Source: Brevibacillus aydinogluensis (GTDB lineage: Bacteria > Bacillota > Bacilli > Brevibacillales > Brevibacillaceae). Taken from it: a stretch of DNA of 64,000 bases. Made by a program: the position numbers and the translations under genes. The stretch is from NCBI RefSeq assembly GCF_031954365.1, contig NZ_JAUSVZ010000006.1; one strand, given 5' to 3'. The notes beneath the pieces are model-generated. The model did not search any database, had not been told where the DNA came from, and saw only the letters and a program-made list of their open reading frames with translations. Shown here piece after piece: positions 49,139-57,530 of the stretch; position 1 is the first letter of the stretch, and the number at the start of each line of letters is the position of its first letter.

Positions 49139-50917
49139 ATGGCTGAAACGAAAGATCTGATTCGCGGCGGCAGCTTTCTGATCAATGCCGGTTCGCCGGA
49201 CGACGTGTTTGTGCTGGAGGAAATCACCGACGAGCAAAAACTGATCGCGCAGACGACAGAGGATTTCATCAACAATGAAGTGCGTCCGCATATGGAAGAG
49301 CTGGAACAGCAAAACTTTGAGCTGTCCGTATCGCTGCTGAAAAAAGCGGGGGAACTGGGCCTCCTGGCTGCCGACGTGCCGGAGAAGTACGGCGGTGTCA
49401 GCCTGGATAAGATCAGTTCCGCTCTGATCGGCGAAAAATTTGCGCTGGGGCGCGGGTTTGCGATTACGTTTGGGGCGCACGTCGGCATTGGTTCTCTGCC
49501 GATCGTGTACTTCGGCACGGAAGAGCAAAAGCAGCGCTACTTGCCCGATCTCGCCACCGGAAAGCGGATTGCCGCGTACTGCCTGACGGAACCGGGCTCC
49601 GGTTCGGACGCGCTCGGCGCCAAAACGACAGCCAAATTGTCCGAAGACGGCACGCATTACGTGTTGAACGGGACCAAGCAGTTCATCACAAACGCCGGTT
49701 TTGCCGATATCTTCATCGTTTATGCGAAAATTGACGGGGAACACTTCTCCGCGTTCATCGTGGAGCGCGACTTCCCGGGGGTATCGGTCGGCGCCGAAGA
49801 GAAGAAAATGGGCATCAAGTGCTCCTCGACCCGTCCGCTCATTCTCGAAGACGCCCGCGTGCCGGTGGAAAACCTGCTGGGCGAGCCGGGAAGAGGGCAT
49901 GTGATCGCGTTCAACATCTTGAACGTCGGTCGCTACAAACTGGCTGTCGGCGCGGTTGGCTCGGCGAAACACGCCCTGCATCTGGCGACCACCTACGCCA
50001 AGGAGCGCAAACAGTTCAAAACGCCGATCGCCAACTTCTCCATCATCAAGAACAAATTGGGCACCATGGCGGCAAAAATCTACGCCGCGGAATCCTTGGT
50101 GTACCGCACGGTCGGCCTGTTCGATGCCGCCCTCTCCGCTCTTGGCGAAAAGGCGGAGGACGGCCGTGAAGTGGCCAAGGCCATCGCCGAATACGCGATC
50201 GAATGCTCCATCAACAAGGTATTTGCTTCGGAAGTGCTGGATTACTGCGTGGACGAAGGCGTACAGATCCACGGCGGATACGGCTATATCCAGGAATACG
50301 AGATCGAGGGCATGTACCGCGATTCGCGCATCAACCGGATTTTTGAAGGTACGAACGAAATCAACCGCCTGCTGATCCCCGACATGCTGGTGAAAAAGGC
50401 GATGAAAGGGGAACTGCCGCTGATGCAGGCAGCCGCCGGCCTGCAGGAAGAGCTGATGAGCTACTATCCGGAAGAAATCGAGGAAGCGCCGCTGGCGGCA
50501 GAAAAACACCTGATCGAGATGACCCGCAAGATCATCCTGATGGTGGCCGGTTCCGCGCTGATGAAGTACCAGCAGGCGATTGCCAAGGAGCAGGAACTCC
50601 TGGCGCTGGCCGCCGACATGCTGATCGAGCTGTACGCGATGGACAGCGTCGTGAAGCGGACGGAAAAGGCAATCGAGAAAAACGGCGTGGAAAACGAGCG
50701 GCAAAAGCTGGATCTCGCCACCCTGTATGTACACGAAGCGTTTGACCGGATCGAGGGCTGGGCAAAAGAGGCGCTGGCGGCGATGGAAGAGGGCGACGAA
50801 CTGCGCATGCGCCTGTCCATCCTGAAAAAGCTGACCCGCCGGACGCCGATCAACACCGTCCACCTGAAACGGGCCATCGCCGACCGCGTTATCGAAGCGG
50901 ACGGATACGTGCTGTAA
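49139..50917 (+). CDS. fadE: Acyl-CoA dehydrogenase FadE
   Basis: The 592-residue flavoenzyme has the acyl-CoA dehydrogenase fold: Y-C-L-T-E-P-G-S-G-S-D-A (about 157-168), the substrate loop and the I-H-G-G-Y-G-Y-I-Q-E-Y-E-I-E segment near 378-391 with R-I-F-E-G-T-N-E-I; a C-terminal extension of about 170 residues follows, as in Bacillus FadE (YusJ, near 594 aa). It performs the first, FAD-dependent step of beta-oxidation. ATG 49139 has GGGAGAGGG upstream. It ends the fad operon; a strong terminator follows. Confidence 0.95.
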   Translation: MAETKDLIRGGSFLINAGSPDDVFVLEEITDEQKLIAQTTEDFINNEVRPHMEELEQQNFELSVSLLKKAGELGLLAADVPEKYGGVSLDKISSALIGEKFALGRGFAITFGAHVGIGSLPIVYFGTEEQKQRYLPDLATGKRIAAYCLTEPGSGSDALGAKTTAKLSEDGTHYVLNGTKQFITNAGFADIFIVYAKIDGEHFSAFIVERDFPGVSVGAEEKKMGIKCSSTRPLILEDARVPVENLLGEPGRGHVIAFNILNVGRYKLAVGAVGSAKHALHLATTYAKERKQFKTPIANFSIIKNKLGTMAAKIYAAESLVYRTVGLFDAALSALGEKAEDGREVAKAIAEYAIECSINKVFASEVLDYCVDEGVQIHGGYGYIQEYEIEGMYRDSRINRIFEGTNEINRLLIPDMLVKKAMKGELPLMQAAAGLQEELMSYYPEEIEEAPLAAEKHLIEMTRKIILMVAGSALMKYQQAIAKEQELLALAADMLIELYAMDSVVKRTEKAIEKNGVENERQKLDLATLYVHEAFDRIEGWAKEALAAMEEGDELRMRLSILKKLTRRTPINTVHLKRAIADRVIEADGYVL

Positions 50918-50932
50918 CGGGTGAAATGAACA

Positions 50933-50968
50933 GAAGCCGAGGGGATGTCCCTCGGCTTCGTTTTTTTT
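50933..50968 (+). terminator. Intrinsic terminator after fadE
   Basis: GAAGCCGAGGG pairs perfectly with CCCTCGGCTTC around GATGT, then a G and eight T. Confidence 0.93.
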
Positions 50969-50978
50969 CGTTTTCGGA

Positions 50979-51491
50979 TTAGTAGATGGCTTCCCAGCCG
51001 GCCGGAGTGACGAACAGGCGGATCGCCTTGATCTTGCGGTCGTCCATCAGCGTGAAGTAGTGGCGGGAGTAGGACGGGACGGAGATCAGGTCGCCCGGCT
51101 CCATTTCCACGTCAAAGTAGCGGCCGTCCTTGCCTTTGATCGCAAAGATGCCGTGGCCGTCCACGCAGAAGCGGCACTCGTCGTCGGTGTGATGATGTTC
51201 TGCTTTAAATTTGACCAGCAGTTCATCCAGGTTGGGCGTCTGATCGGACAGGACGACGATGTCGGCCGTGAGATAGCCGCGCCGCTTGCTGATGTCCTCG
51301 ATTTCCGGGCGGAACGCGTCGAGAATCTGCTGCTTTTCCTCGTCGGTCAGGTTGTAGTTGTCGCGCAGATTGGCATCCAGGCGGTCTACTCCCCAGTGCT
51401 CATAGATGATTTCTTGGGATTGCAGGAATTTAGAAACTTCCTCCGGTGCCGTAATGTACTCGTTGTTGTCGTGAAACCGTACTTTTGCCAT
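50979..51491 (-). CDS. mtnD: Acireductone dioxygenase
   Basis: The 170-residue cupin enzyme oxidises acireductone, giving formate and 2-keto-4-methylthiobutyrate with Fe2+ in the methionine salvage route. The metal-binding motif E-H-H-H-T-D-D-E (about 96-103) and a later H near R-H-Y-F are present. AAAGGAGG lies 9-10 bp before ATG. It is the last gene of mtnWXBD and starts 30 bp after mtnB. Confidence 0.96.
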   Translation of the reverse strand: MAKVRFHDNNEYITAPEEVSKFLQSQEIIYEHWGVDRLDANLRDNYNLTDEEKQQILDAFRPEIEDISKRRGYLTADIVVLSDQTPNLDELLVKFKAEHHHTDDECRFCVDGHGIFAIKGKDGRYFDVEMEPGDLISVPSYSRHYFTLMDDRKIKAIRLFVTPAGWEAIY

Positions 51492-51521
51492 GATGCAATA
51501 CCTCCTTTAATGATTTTCAAT

Positions 51522-52178
51522 TTATTGAGGGTGTGTGAGGGACACGGCGGTCTGGCGAAGCTGCAGCCAGCGCACGTGGTACTCAAACAGGAACTCAAAC
51601 GACTCCAGGTGGCGCTTCGCCTCGAAGTCGTTGGCACCCCAGGCGTAGATGCCGTGGTTGCGGATCAGCACGCCGGGGACATCAGGTGTGATCACTTTTT
51701 CGATCGCAGCTGCCAGTGTCGGAATGTGGGCAAAATTCTCGACAATCGGAATGGTAATGCGCGCGTTTTCTTCCCAGATGCCCAGTCCCTTGATCAGCTC
51801 CTGCCCCTGAATGGAAAAGGCGCGCTGCCCGAAGTAGAGTTCGGACACGAGGTTGTTCCACACGGTGTGCACGTGGAAGCAGGCGCCCGCCTGCGGAATG
51901 CGCTTGTAGACCACGGCGTGGATCAGCGTTTCCGCCGAGGGCTTGAGCGTCGTCGGTTCGACCGGGCGGGACTCCCCGTCGACCACCAGGTAGTCTTCCG
52001 GGGAGAGCTTGGTCTTGTCTTTTCCACTGGCCGTCACGGCAAACTGCAGCGGGTCATCAGAGAGCTTGATCGAAAGATTGCCGCTGGTGCCGGGAAACCA
52101 ATCGCGGCGGGCAAACGTCAGCTTCGCTTCGTCCAGCCGGCGAAACGCGTCTGCGCGTTGTTCCAGAGTCACTGTCAT
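51522..52178 (-). CDS. mtnB: Methylthioribulose-1-phosphate dehydratase
   Basis: The 218-residue class II aldolase-like zinc enzyme dehydrates methylthioribulose 1-phosphate. The motif G-T-S-G-N-L-S (about 30-36), the zinc histidines in C-F-H-V-H-T near 98-103 and the L-I-R-N-H-G-I-Y-A-W segment near 170 fit MtnB. ATG 52178 overlaps the mtnX stop by 4 bp, with AGGAGG about 10 bp upstream. It belongs to the SAM-riboswitch-controlled operon. Confidence 0.95.
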   Translation of the reverse strand: MTVTLEQRADAFRRLDEAKLTFARRDWFPGTSGNLSIKLSDDPLQFAVTASGKDKTKLSPEDYLVVDGESRPVEPTTLKPSAETLIHAVVYKRIPQAGACFHVHTVWNNLVSELYFGQRAFSIQGQELIKGLGIWEENARITIPIVENFAHIPTLAAAIEKVITPDVPGVLIRNHGIYAWGANDFEAKRHLESFEFLFEYHVRWLQLRQTAVSLTHPQ

Positions 52179-52852
52179 GGTGAGCCGACCTCCTGTTTGG
52201 TACGTAAATCTTTTACAATGTCGATGACGTCGTGGAAGGTGGCAAACGTCCGATGCGCAAGGCCCAGTTCCGCACATTTTTGCGCCAGCAGCGAACGGGC
52301 GATGACGAAATCGGCAATCTTGGCGCCCGCCAGATCGGTGACGGAATCGCCGATGACCACGCGGAAGTGGCGGTCCGGGTCGTATCTCCGGATGATCGAC
52401 GTCTTGCACATGCCGCAGTCGTTGTCACAGTGTTCGTCGCAGCGGTGCGGCCACGTGATGGTGATGTGCTCGCCGCTGAAATCGCTGCCGTTGCAGTAGA
52501 TGGGCACGTTCAGCTCAAACGGGGCGAGGATCGGCTCCACGAAAAAGTCGATGCCGCCGCTGGTGATCAACAGTTCGATGCCTTCGTCCCGGCAAAAGCG
52601 GACAAATTCGGCAAAGCCGGGACGGATCACCGCATCCTCGACGATGAAGTCGACAATCTCCTGCTTAAGCGAGGAAGGGAGGAGCTGAAACAGCCTGCCC
52701 ACGCCTTCGCGTATGCTCACCTGCTGGGAGAGGATTTGTTCCGTCAGCGCCTCCCACTGCGGGGGAGCAAAGCGGCGCATGATGGCGACGATGTTGTCCT
52801 TTTCCGTAATGGTGCCGTCAAAGTCGCAGAACAGCACGAGCGATTTGCTCAT
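52175..52852 (-). CDS. mtnX: 2-hydroxy-3-keto-5-methylthiopentenyl-1-phosphate phosphatase
   Basis: The 225-residue HAD-family phosphatase has motif I D-F-D-G-T-I-T near residues 9-15, motif II I-T-S-G-G near 90, and motif IV I-G-D-S-V-T-D near 163. Cysteines in C-D-E-H-C-D-N-D-C-G-M-C could hold a metal or structural bridge. It removes the phosphate before the dioxygenase step. The start ATG 52852 overlaps the mtnW stop; a G-rich stretch serves as ribosome binding site. Confidence 0.94.
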   Translation of the reverse strand: MSKSLVLFCDFDGTITEKDNIVAIMRRFAPPQWEALTEQILSQQVSIREGVGRLFQLLPSSLKQEIVDFIVEDAVIRPGFAEFVRFCRDEGIELLITSGGIDFFVEPILAPFELNVPIYCNGSDFSGEHITITWPHRCDEHCDNDCGMCKTSIIRRYDPDRHFRVVIGDSVTDLAGAKIADFVIARSLLAQKCAELGLAHRTFATFHDVIDIVKDLRTKQEVGSP

Positions 52853-54063
52853 CGTCCGCCCCCCCATTTCTCCAGGGCTGCCGCCAGCTCCGGCGACTCG
52901 GCTGCCGCGTCGGCAAGCGAACGTCCGGCGACGACCGCGTCAATCGCGGCGACAAACGCGCGTCCGCCTGCGGTCGCCCCGCCGGGATGGCCGTGGATGC
53001 CGCCGCCCGCATTGACCACCTGATCCTGTCCAAAATCTTCGTACAGTTGGGGCACCAGGCCGGGATGAATGCCTGCAGACGGGACCGGGAAGGCGCGCCG
53101 CAAGCCGTTCAGGGGAGCGGTCAGATGCTCGGCCAGCTGCAGGGCTTCCGTCTTGTCCAGAGCCACGCTGCCGTATGGCGACGGGAAGAGCACCAGGTCG
53201 GCGCCGGCGATCCGCATCAGTTTGCCCAAGAGCAGCGGCGTGGCGATGCCGTAGTCGGGCGACGGGTAGAATGCGCCTGCCAGTGCCGGATGGGCCATGA
53301 TCGGCACGTGGACGTCCGGGTCGGCACTCAGGCGGTGCAGGGCGTCAAAGCCGAACGCCAGCACGTTGAACAGCAGGCAGTCCGCGCCAGCCTCCACGGC
53401 CCGCTTGGCCCGCTCGTTCAACTCGTGCACCGGACCGGTCAGATTGGCAGCGTAGAGGACAGGTTTGCCGGTCTGTGCTTCCGTTTCCGCGGCAATCTGT
53501 TTAAACGCCTTGATCCGTTCCAGAAACGGGGCGCGGTCATCGGCGAAAAAGATTTCATCGTCCTTGACCAAGTCCACGCCGCCCAGCGCCTGCGCGCGGA
53601 ACTGGGCTTTCAGATCGTCAAACGGCATACCCAGGCAGGACTTGAAAATGCTCATCAGCAGCGGGCGGTCATGCACGCCGAGCCGTTTGCGCAGACCATC
53701 GATGCCGAAACGGGGACCAGGAAAGCCGTTGAGAAACGCTTCCGGGAACTGCACGTCGATCAGCTTGATCTTGCCGTCCATGGAGAGCTTGCCGAAGATG
53801 CCGGTCAGCAGCGACGGGATGTCGGCGGTAAAGTTGCGCACCGGGTAGCTGACGGTGATCAGACCGCGCGTTTCCCCGTTTTCCAGCGTCTCCAGCGGTT
53901 GAGCGTCCACCGCTTCGCCCAGGTACGGTTTCAGTTCCGCCTGTTTGGCGGCGGGCAGGTCAGTCCAGGTGCCGACGGTCATCCCGACGGCGATCCCCTC
54001 TGCTTTTTTGCGCAGGTCTTTCGCTTGTGTCAGATAGGTGACGAGGATGCGTTGTTCGTTCAT
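52849..54063 (-). CDS. mtnW: 2,3-diketo-5-methylthiopentyl-1-phosphate enolase (RuBisCO-like protein)
   Basis: The 404-residue RuBisCO-like protein enolises the diketone intermediate of methionine salvage. The G-G-V-D-L-V-K-D-D-E segment (about 170-179) carries the metal-coordinating lysine, aspartate and glutamate; G-G-G-I-H-G-H-P-G-G near 370-379 is the phosphate-binding loop. The RuBisCO loop 6 lysine is not needed in this family. ATG 54063 is taken although AAGGAGG is 12 bp away; no better start is seen. It is first in mtnWXBD and follows a SAM-I riboswitch. Confidence 0.95.
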   Translation of the reverse strand: MNEQRILVTYLTQAKDLRKKAEGIAVGMTVGTWTDLPAAKQAELKPYLGEAVDAQPLETLENGETRGLITVSYPVRNFTADIPSLLTGIFGKLSMDGKIKLIDVQFPEAFLNGFPGPRFGIDGLRKRLGVHDRPLLMSIFKSCLGMPFDDLKAQFRAQALGGVDLVKDDEIFFADDRAPFLERIKAFKQIAAETEAQTGKPVLYAANLTGPVHELNERAKRAVEAGADCLLFNVLAFGFDALHRLSADPDVHVPIMAHPALAGAFYPSPDYGIATPLLLGKLMRIAGADLVLFPSPYGSVALDKTEALQLAEHLTAPLNGLRRAFPVPSAGIHPGLVPQLYEDFGQDQVVNAGGGIHGHPGGATAGGRAFVAAIDAVVAGRSLADAAAESPELAAALEKWGGGR

Positions 54064-54158
54064 GGATGGGATGATCCTCCTTGTGCTGTGCCCTCCCGGC
54101 TTGCGGGCGGGATTGCCGCCGTGCTGTGGACGAGCCGGACAGGGCCGCTGTGTTCCAA

Positions 54159-54187
54159 CAAAAAACCTCCCCATGGAGGAGGGGAGG
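54159..54187 (-). terminator. SAM-riboswitch terminator ahead of mtnW
   Basis: On the minus strand CCTCCCC-TCCTCCAT-GGGGAGG is followed by TTTTTT, between the aptamer and mtnW. Confidence 0.88.
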
Positions 54188-54211
54188 CGGTTGTCGTTCA
54201 GTCAGCGTCTC

Positions 54212-54326
54212 CTCTCATCTTTCGGAAAACATTTCCGCAGGATTTAGCACCGTTACGCCCCCAGACGGGAAAGCGCCGGTTGCCGGGCATCATAGGGCCA
54301 GTCCCTCAGCCAGCTCGTGATAAGAG
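54212..54326 (-). promoter_or_regulatory. SAM-I (S-box) riboswitch upstream of mtnWXBD
   Basis: On the minus strand CTCTTATC pairs with GATGAGAG to form P1; between them lie G-A-G-C-T-G-G-C-T-G-A-G-G-G-A, G-C-C-C-G-G-C-A-A-C-C and A-C-G-G-T-G-C-T-A-A-A-T-C-C, the S-box core. SAM binding should favour the terminator and switch off salvage. Confidence 0.96.
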
Positions 54327-54368
54327 TGTGAATCGTCTGCTATGCGGTTTTGCTTGGCAGTTACCCCC

Positions 54369-54397
54369 ATGATATGACGTTCCTTGCAGGGAGTCAA
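54369..54397 (-). promoter_or_regulatory. Promoter of the mtnWXBD leader
   Basis: On the minus strand TTGACT and TATCAT are 17 bp apart, about 35 bp upstream of the SAM-I aptamer. Confidence 0.75.
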
Positions 54398-54492
54398 CCC
54401 TTGATCGGTGGAAATGTGCAGGCTGTTGTCACGCTGCAGGGAGCCGGGCCTGGCGTTGTCCGGCCGGTAGTAAATCCGGCCCTGGCGCCGAT

Positions 54493-55299
54493 TCAGTGCT
54501 GGATGTGTACGTTATGGAGAAGGAGCCCCAGTTCAGATGTTTCGTCCACCACCCACCAGAAAAAGGCATCGCGTGCAAAGGCGCATCGGTGTGCAGGCGG
54601 AGCGGCGGCCAGATAGGCGCGTATGTCGTCCAGCGGTATGTGATCCCTGCTGGTGTCGGCAAAGGGAAACACGTAGTCAGCAGCAGGCTTTCCGTCCGGT
54701 CCGTCAATTGGCACGACCCCCAGCCCGTCGATGGTCGGAATCCAGCCAGCGGATCGGCGCTGGCTCTCCAGGTCGTTCAGATACCGCATGACGTCGGGAA
54801 TCGGTTCGAGGCCCAGGTCTGTCTGCATGTGATGCAAAACGGTCTGGCGGCACGTAACGAAGTTTCGTAACTGCGGGTCTGTTGCCTCTTCATGCCTGCT
54901 TTCTGCGAGATCGGCCCAATACCGCTCCCATTGCCGGGGTGTGCGGACGGACACCAGACTGCCAAGTTCGCCGGCGGATCCGATCGTCACCACCAGGCGG
55001 AAAAAGTCTTCCAGATTACGTGCGATAATGCGCAAAGGTGGGTCGTCCGTCGGGCTGACACAAACAATCGAGGCCTCTTCCAGATCTGTGATGCGGCCGA
55101 AATCGGTCAAAAAGCCGTAATGAATGCCGTCGCAGCCGGTCTCGGCAAAGACGTGCAGGTCGGGCGGCGTAATCGTGTAGCGGAAGGAATTGTCTGCAAA
55201 CCGGAAATGGATATACTCCAGCGGTCTGTCCAGTCCTTCCCGTATCAGTTTCTGCTCCAATGCCCGCATGTGCTCCAGCAGGTCGATGCCATACCCCAT
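54493..55299 (-). CDS. Uncharacterised cytoplasmic protein, 268 aa
   Basis: I do not recognise a named family. The middle of the protein (about 35-115), with V-F-A-E-T-G-C-D-G-I-H-Y-G-F-L-T-D-F-G and I-I-A-R-N-L-E-D-F-F-R-L-V, resembles the fold pattern of SMI1/KNR4 (SUKH) proteins, which include immunity proteins, but the match is weak. ATG 55299 follows AAGGGG by 7 bp. There is no signal peptide. It lies between the mtnW leader and the ECF sigma gene, divergent from the latter. Confidence 0.6.
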   Translation of the reverse strand: MGYGIDLLEHMRALEQKLIREGLDRPLEYIHFRFADNSFRYTITPPDLHVFAETGCDGIHYGFLTDFGRITDLEEASIVCVSPTDDPPLRIIARNLEDFFRLVVTIGSAGELGSLVSVRTPRQWERYWADLAESRHEEATDPQLRNFVTCRQTVLHHMQTDLGLEPIPDVMRYLNDLESQRRSAGWIPTIDGLGVVPIDGPDGKPAADYVFPFADTSRDHIPLDDIRAYLAAAPPAHRCAFARDAFFWWVVDETSELGLLLHNVHIQH

Positions 55300-55432
55300 C
55301 AAATCGCCCCTTGGACACCGTGTTATAATACCCCTTATTTTACCATAAACCTCAATATTTTGAAAAAATGCTGCGGCGCGGTGGAACTTTTCCTCGCCAT
55401 GTGCGTGGATAGGAGTGATAGGGTGTGAATCC

Positions 55433-55948
55433 GTGGAAAAGGTCGGACTGGAAGACGTGTACCGCTTGTACGTCAACGACATATACCGCTACCTCTGCCG
55501 ATTGACCGTTGACCGGGTGCAGGCGGAAGACCTGACGCAGGAGACCTTTTTTCGGGCGTATCAATACCTGGATGACTATCGTGGGGAAAAGGTGCGCCCC
55601 TGGCTGTACAAGGCGGCCTACCACACGTTTGTGGACTGGCATCGGAGGCGGAAGAAGCGTCCGTGGCGATTGGTGGAGAAGATTCCGGAACAGCCGGACG
55701 GGGCGGCGGCGGACCCGGTGCGGACGCTGCTGAGCCAAGAGGCGTGGTCATCGCTGCGGACGTGCCTGGACCGGCTGACGGAGAAGCAAAAACAGGTGAT
55801 CCTGCTGCATTACGAACAGCTCAGCTACGCGGAAATCGCCGAGGTGCTGGGCATCGACACGGGGGACGTAAAGCGCTCATTGTTTCGCGGGCGGCAAAAA
55901 TTACGCAGAATGTGGAGGGATGAACTTGACGACGGACAAGGCAAATGA
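55433..55948 (+). CDS. ECF-type RNA polymerase sigma factor
   Basis: The 171-residue sigma-70 family protein has region 2 (about 3-70: Y-V-N-D-I-Y-R-Y-L-C-R-L and D-L-T-Q-E-T-F-F-R-A-Y with the core-binding D-L-T-Q-E) and region 4 (about 108-165: L-T-E-K-Q-K-Q-V-I-L-L-H-Y and Y-A-E-I-A-E-V-L-G-I). The short linker lacking region 3 defines an ECF factor. GTG 55433 is likely, with AGGGTG 8-9 bp upstream; GTG 55415 is possible. The next gene, overlapping by 29 bp, encodes its probable membrane anti-sigma factor. Confidence 0.9.
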   Translation: MEKVGLEDVYRLYVNDIYRYLCRLTVDRVQAEDLTQETFFRAYQYLDDYRGEKVRPWLYKAAYHTFVDWHRRRKKRPWRLVEKIPEQPDGAAADPVRTLLSQEAWSSLRTCLDRLTEKQKQVILLHYEQLSYAEIAEVLGIDTGDVKRSLFRGRQKLRRMWRDELDDGQGK

Positions 55949-57101
55949 GGATCGGGAACGGGAACTGCTGGCATATCTGCGCGGTGAAATGACGGAGGAA
56001 GAAGCTGCCTCTTTCCGTGCGAGGATTGCAGCGGACGAACTGTATGCGGAACGCTTGGAGAAGCTTTTGCTGGGCAGCGGCGGAGAGGAGGAGAGAGAAA
56101 CGGACGTGCTGTCCGAAGAGACGCAGCGCGCCATCCTCCGCCGCAGCAAATGGCGCCACAGGCTCGGCAACGCGGCTTACACGGTGGCCATCTCGCTTCT
56201 CGTCGGGGCCGTCCTGATGTTCACCAACGGGTGGATCGGCTGGTATTTGTACGAGGACGCCTACCGGGTGGCCCGGGACATGGTGCACTTTACCCAGCCG
56301 GGGCTCACGGTGGGCAGCAGCGGTTCGCAAATCGGATTTCTGTACGGGGAGATAACCATGGTACTGCGTGAACAGGTGGGGAGAGACGATCAGAACGCCG
56401 GAACCTTTTCGATCAGCAACGTCTTCTCGATCATTTCCGCGAAGCCGGCATGGACCGACGGTTTGCGGAAAGAGCGGCTCTTTTTTCTCTTTCCGTTGTC
56501 AGCGGCCGATCGGGAAGAAAGCGCCTTCCGCAGAAATCCTGCCTGGAACACGCTGGAAAAGCTGCCGGAGGGAACGGTGGCGCAGCTCGCCGTCTCGTTT
56601 GACCGGCTGCTGACCCATGATGAGTACTACGCCCTTTTTTCCGGCTACGATTTGGATACCACCTGGTTCGCCGTGGACACGGGGCAGGAGCGAAACCATC
56701 CGGACGCGGCGGAAGGCAGTCTGCTGCTGTCGGCCGGTGACGTGTGGGGATACGCGGAAAGAGAACTCGATTACGGCGAAGCACCGATTCAGGCACATGG
56801 CGAAGGTGAGCGGCGCGCCCGGGCGTACCTGGCGGAAATGGAGTATCTCGCGGGACAGGAACGGCTGACGAACGCCATTGGCGAGCGGCTTGTGACCGCC
56901 CGAAACCGGCTGCGCATCGAGGAACGCTGCCGCTACCTGCAGCAGAACGGTGTGCGCCTCTACGGGGCGGTCGTGACGGGCCCTGTCAAGGAACTGCTAA
57001 AGCTGCGGCAGGAGCCGTCGATCACGGCTGCCTTCGTGGGCCGGATCGACTGGTGGAACTGGGACCGGCCGAGTGCTTCGGGCCAGCGAACCAGTCCGTG
57101 A
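55920..57101 (+). CDS. Anti-sigma factor with sigma-regulator N- and C-terminal domains
   Basis: The 393-residue protein has a cytoplasmic N-terminal region (about 1-85) with a zinc-finger-like-anti-sigma layout but no Cys-His motif, one transmembrane helix (about 87-108) and a large extracytoplasmic domain. The layout fits Sigma_reg_N/Sigma_reg_C proteins paired with ECF factors in Firmicutes: the outer domain senses a signal and the inner part holds the sigma factor. ATG 55920 abuts the GGAGGG site, so the true start may be TTG 55926, 6-7 bp from it. It overlaps the sigma gene by about 29 bp, hence coupled translation. Confidence 0.8.
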   Translation: MNLTTDKANEDRERELLAYLRGEMTEEEAASFRARIAADELYAERLEKLLLGSGGEEERETDVLSEETQRAILRRSKWRHRLGNAAYTVAISLLVGAVLMFTNGWIGWYLYEDAYRVARDMVHFTQPGLTVGSSGSQIGFLYGEITMVLREQVGRDDQNAGTFSISNVFSIISAKPAWTDGLRKERLFFLFPLSAADREESAFRRNPAWNTLEKLPEGTVAQLAVSFDRLLTHDEYYALFSGYDLDTTWFAVDTGQERNHPDAAEGSLLLSAGDVWGYAERELDYGEAPIQAHGEGERRARAYLAEMEYLAGQERLTNAIGERLVTARNRLRIEERCRYLQQNGVRLYGAVVTGPVKELLKLRQEPSITAAFVGRIDWWNWDRPSASGQRTSP

Positions 57102-57130
57102 AGACTGGACAATTCGCCCAAAAAAGGGTG

Positions 57131-57159
57131 TTGACAGCGAGAAGACGGGGTTGTATGAT
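57131..57159 (+). promoter_or_regulatory. Promoter of the mtnKA leader
   Basis: A perfect TTGACA and TATGAT are 17 bp apart, 34 bp before the SAM-I aptamer. Confidence 0.85.
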
Positions 57160-57192
57160 TCAAACAAACGTCAAAACCGCATACGTTGGATA

Positions 57193-57333
57193 CCTTATCC
57201 AGAGAAGGTGGAGGGACTGGCCCGATGAAACCCGGCAACCGACATGACGCTGTTCGAGCGATTCTGGCGACAGACGTGCAGCGCATGCACGGTGCTAATT
57301 CCTGCAGAAACAAAAGTATTCTGGAAGATAAGG
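57193..57333 (+). promoter_or_regulatory. SAM-I (S-box) riboswitch upstream of mtnKA
   Basis: CCTTATC (57193) pairs with GATAAGG (57327) for P1; the core segments G-A-G-G-G-A-C-T-G-G-C-C-C, C-C-C-G-G-C-A-A-C-C and C-A-C-G-G-T-G-C-T-A-A-T-T-C-C are present. An insertion between P3 and P4 makes it longer than the mtnW copy. Confidence 0.96.
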
Positions 57334-57364
57334 GGGAGACGACACGCAGACGCGTATGAACAGA

Positions 57365-57393
57365 CCTCTTTTCTTCGGGAAAAGAGGTTTTTT
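57365..57393 (+). terminator. SAM-riboswitch terminator ahead of mtnK
   Basis: CCTCTTTTC-TTCGG-GAAAAGAGG followed by TTTTTT; it forms when SAM is bound. From here to mtnK (57394-57530) I see only the ribosome binding site. Confidence 0.9.
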
Positions 57394-57530
57394 GTATGTG
57401 CGGAATGCTCCGGCTGGAGGCGGCAGCAGCACACACGCCGCCCGGCGGCCGCCAACATAGACAAAGCGAAAGTGCAAAGACAAGTGAATGTGAAGACAAG
57501 AGAATCTGTCAAAGGAGAGGGGATTGGACC

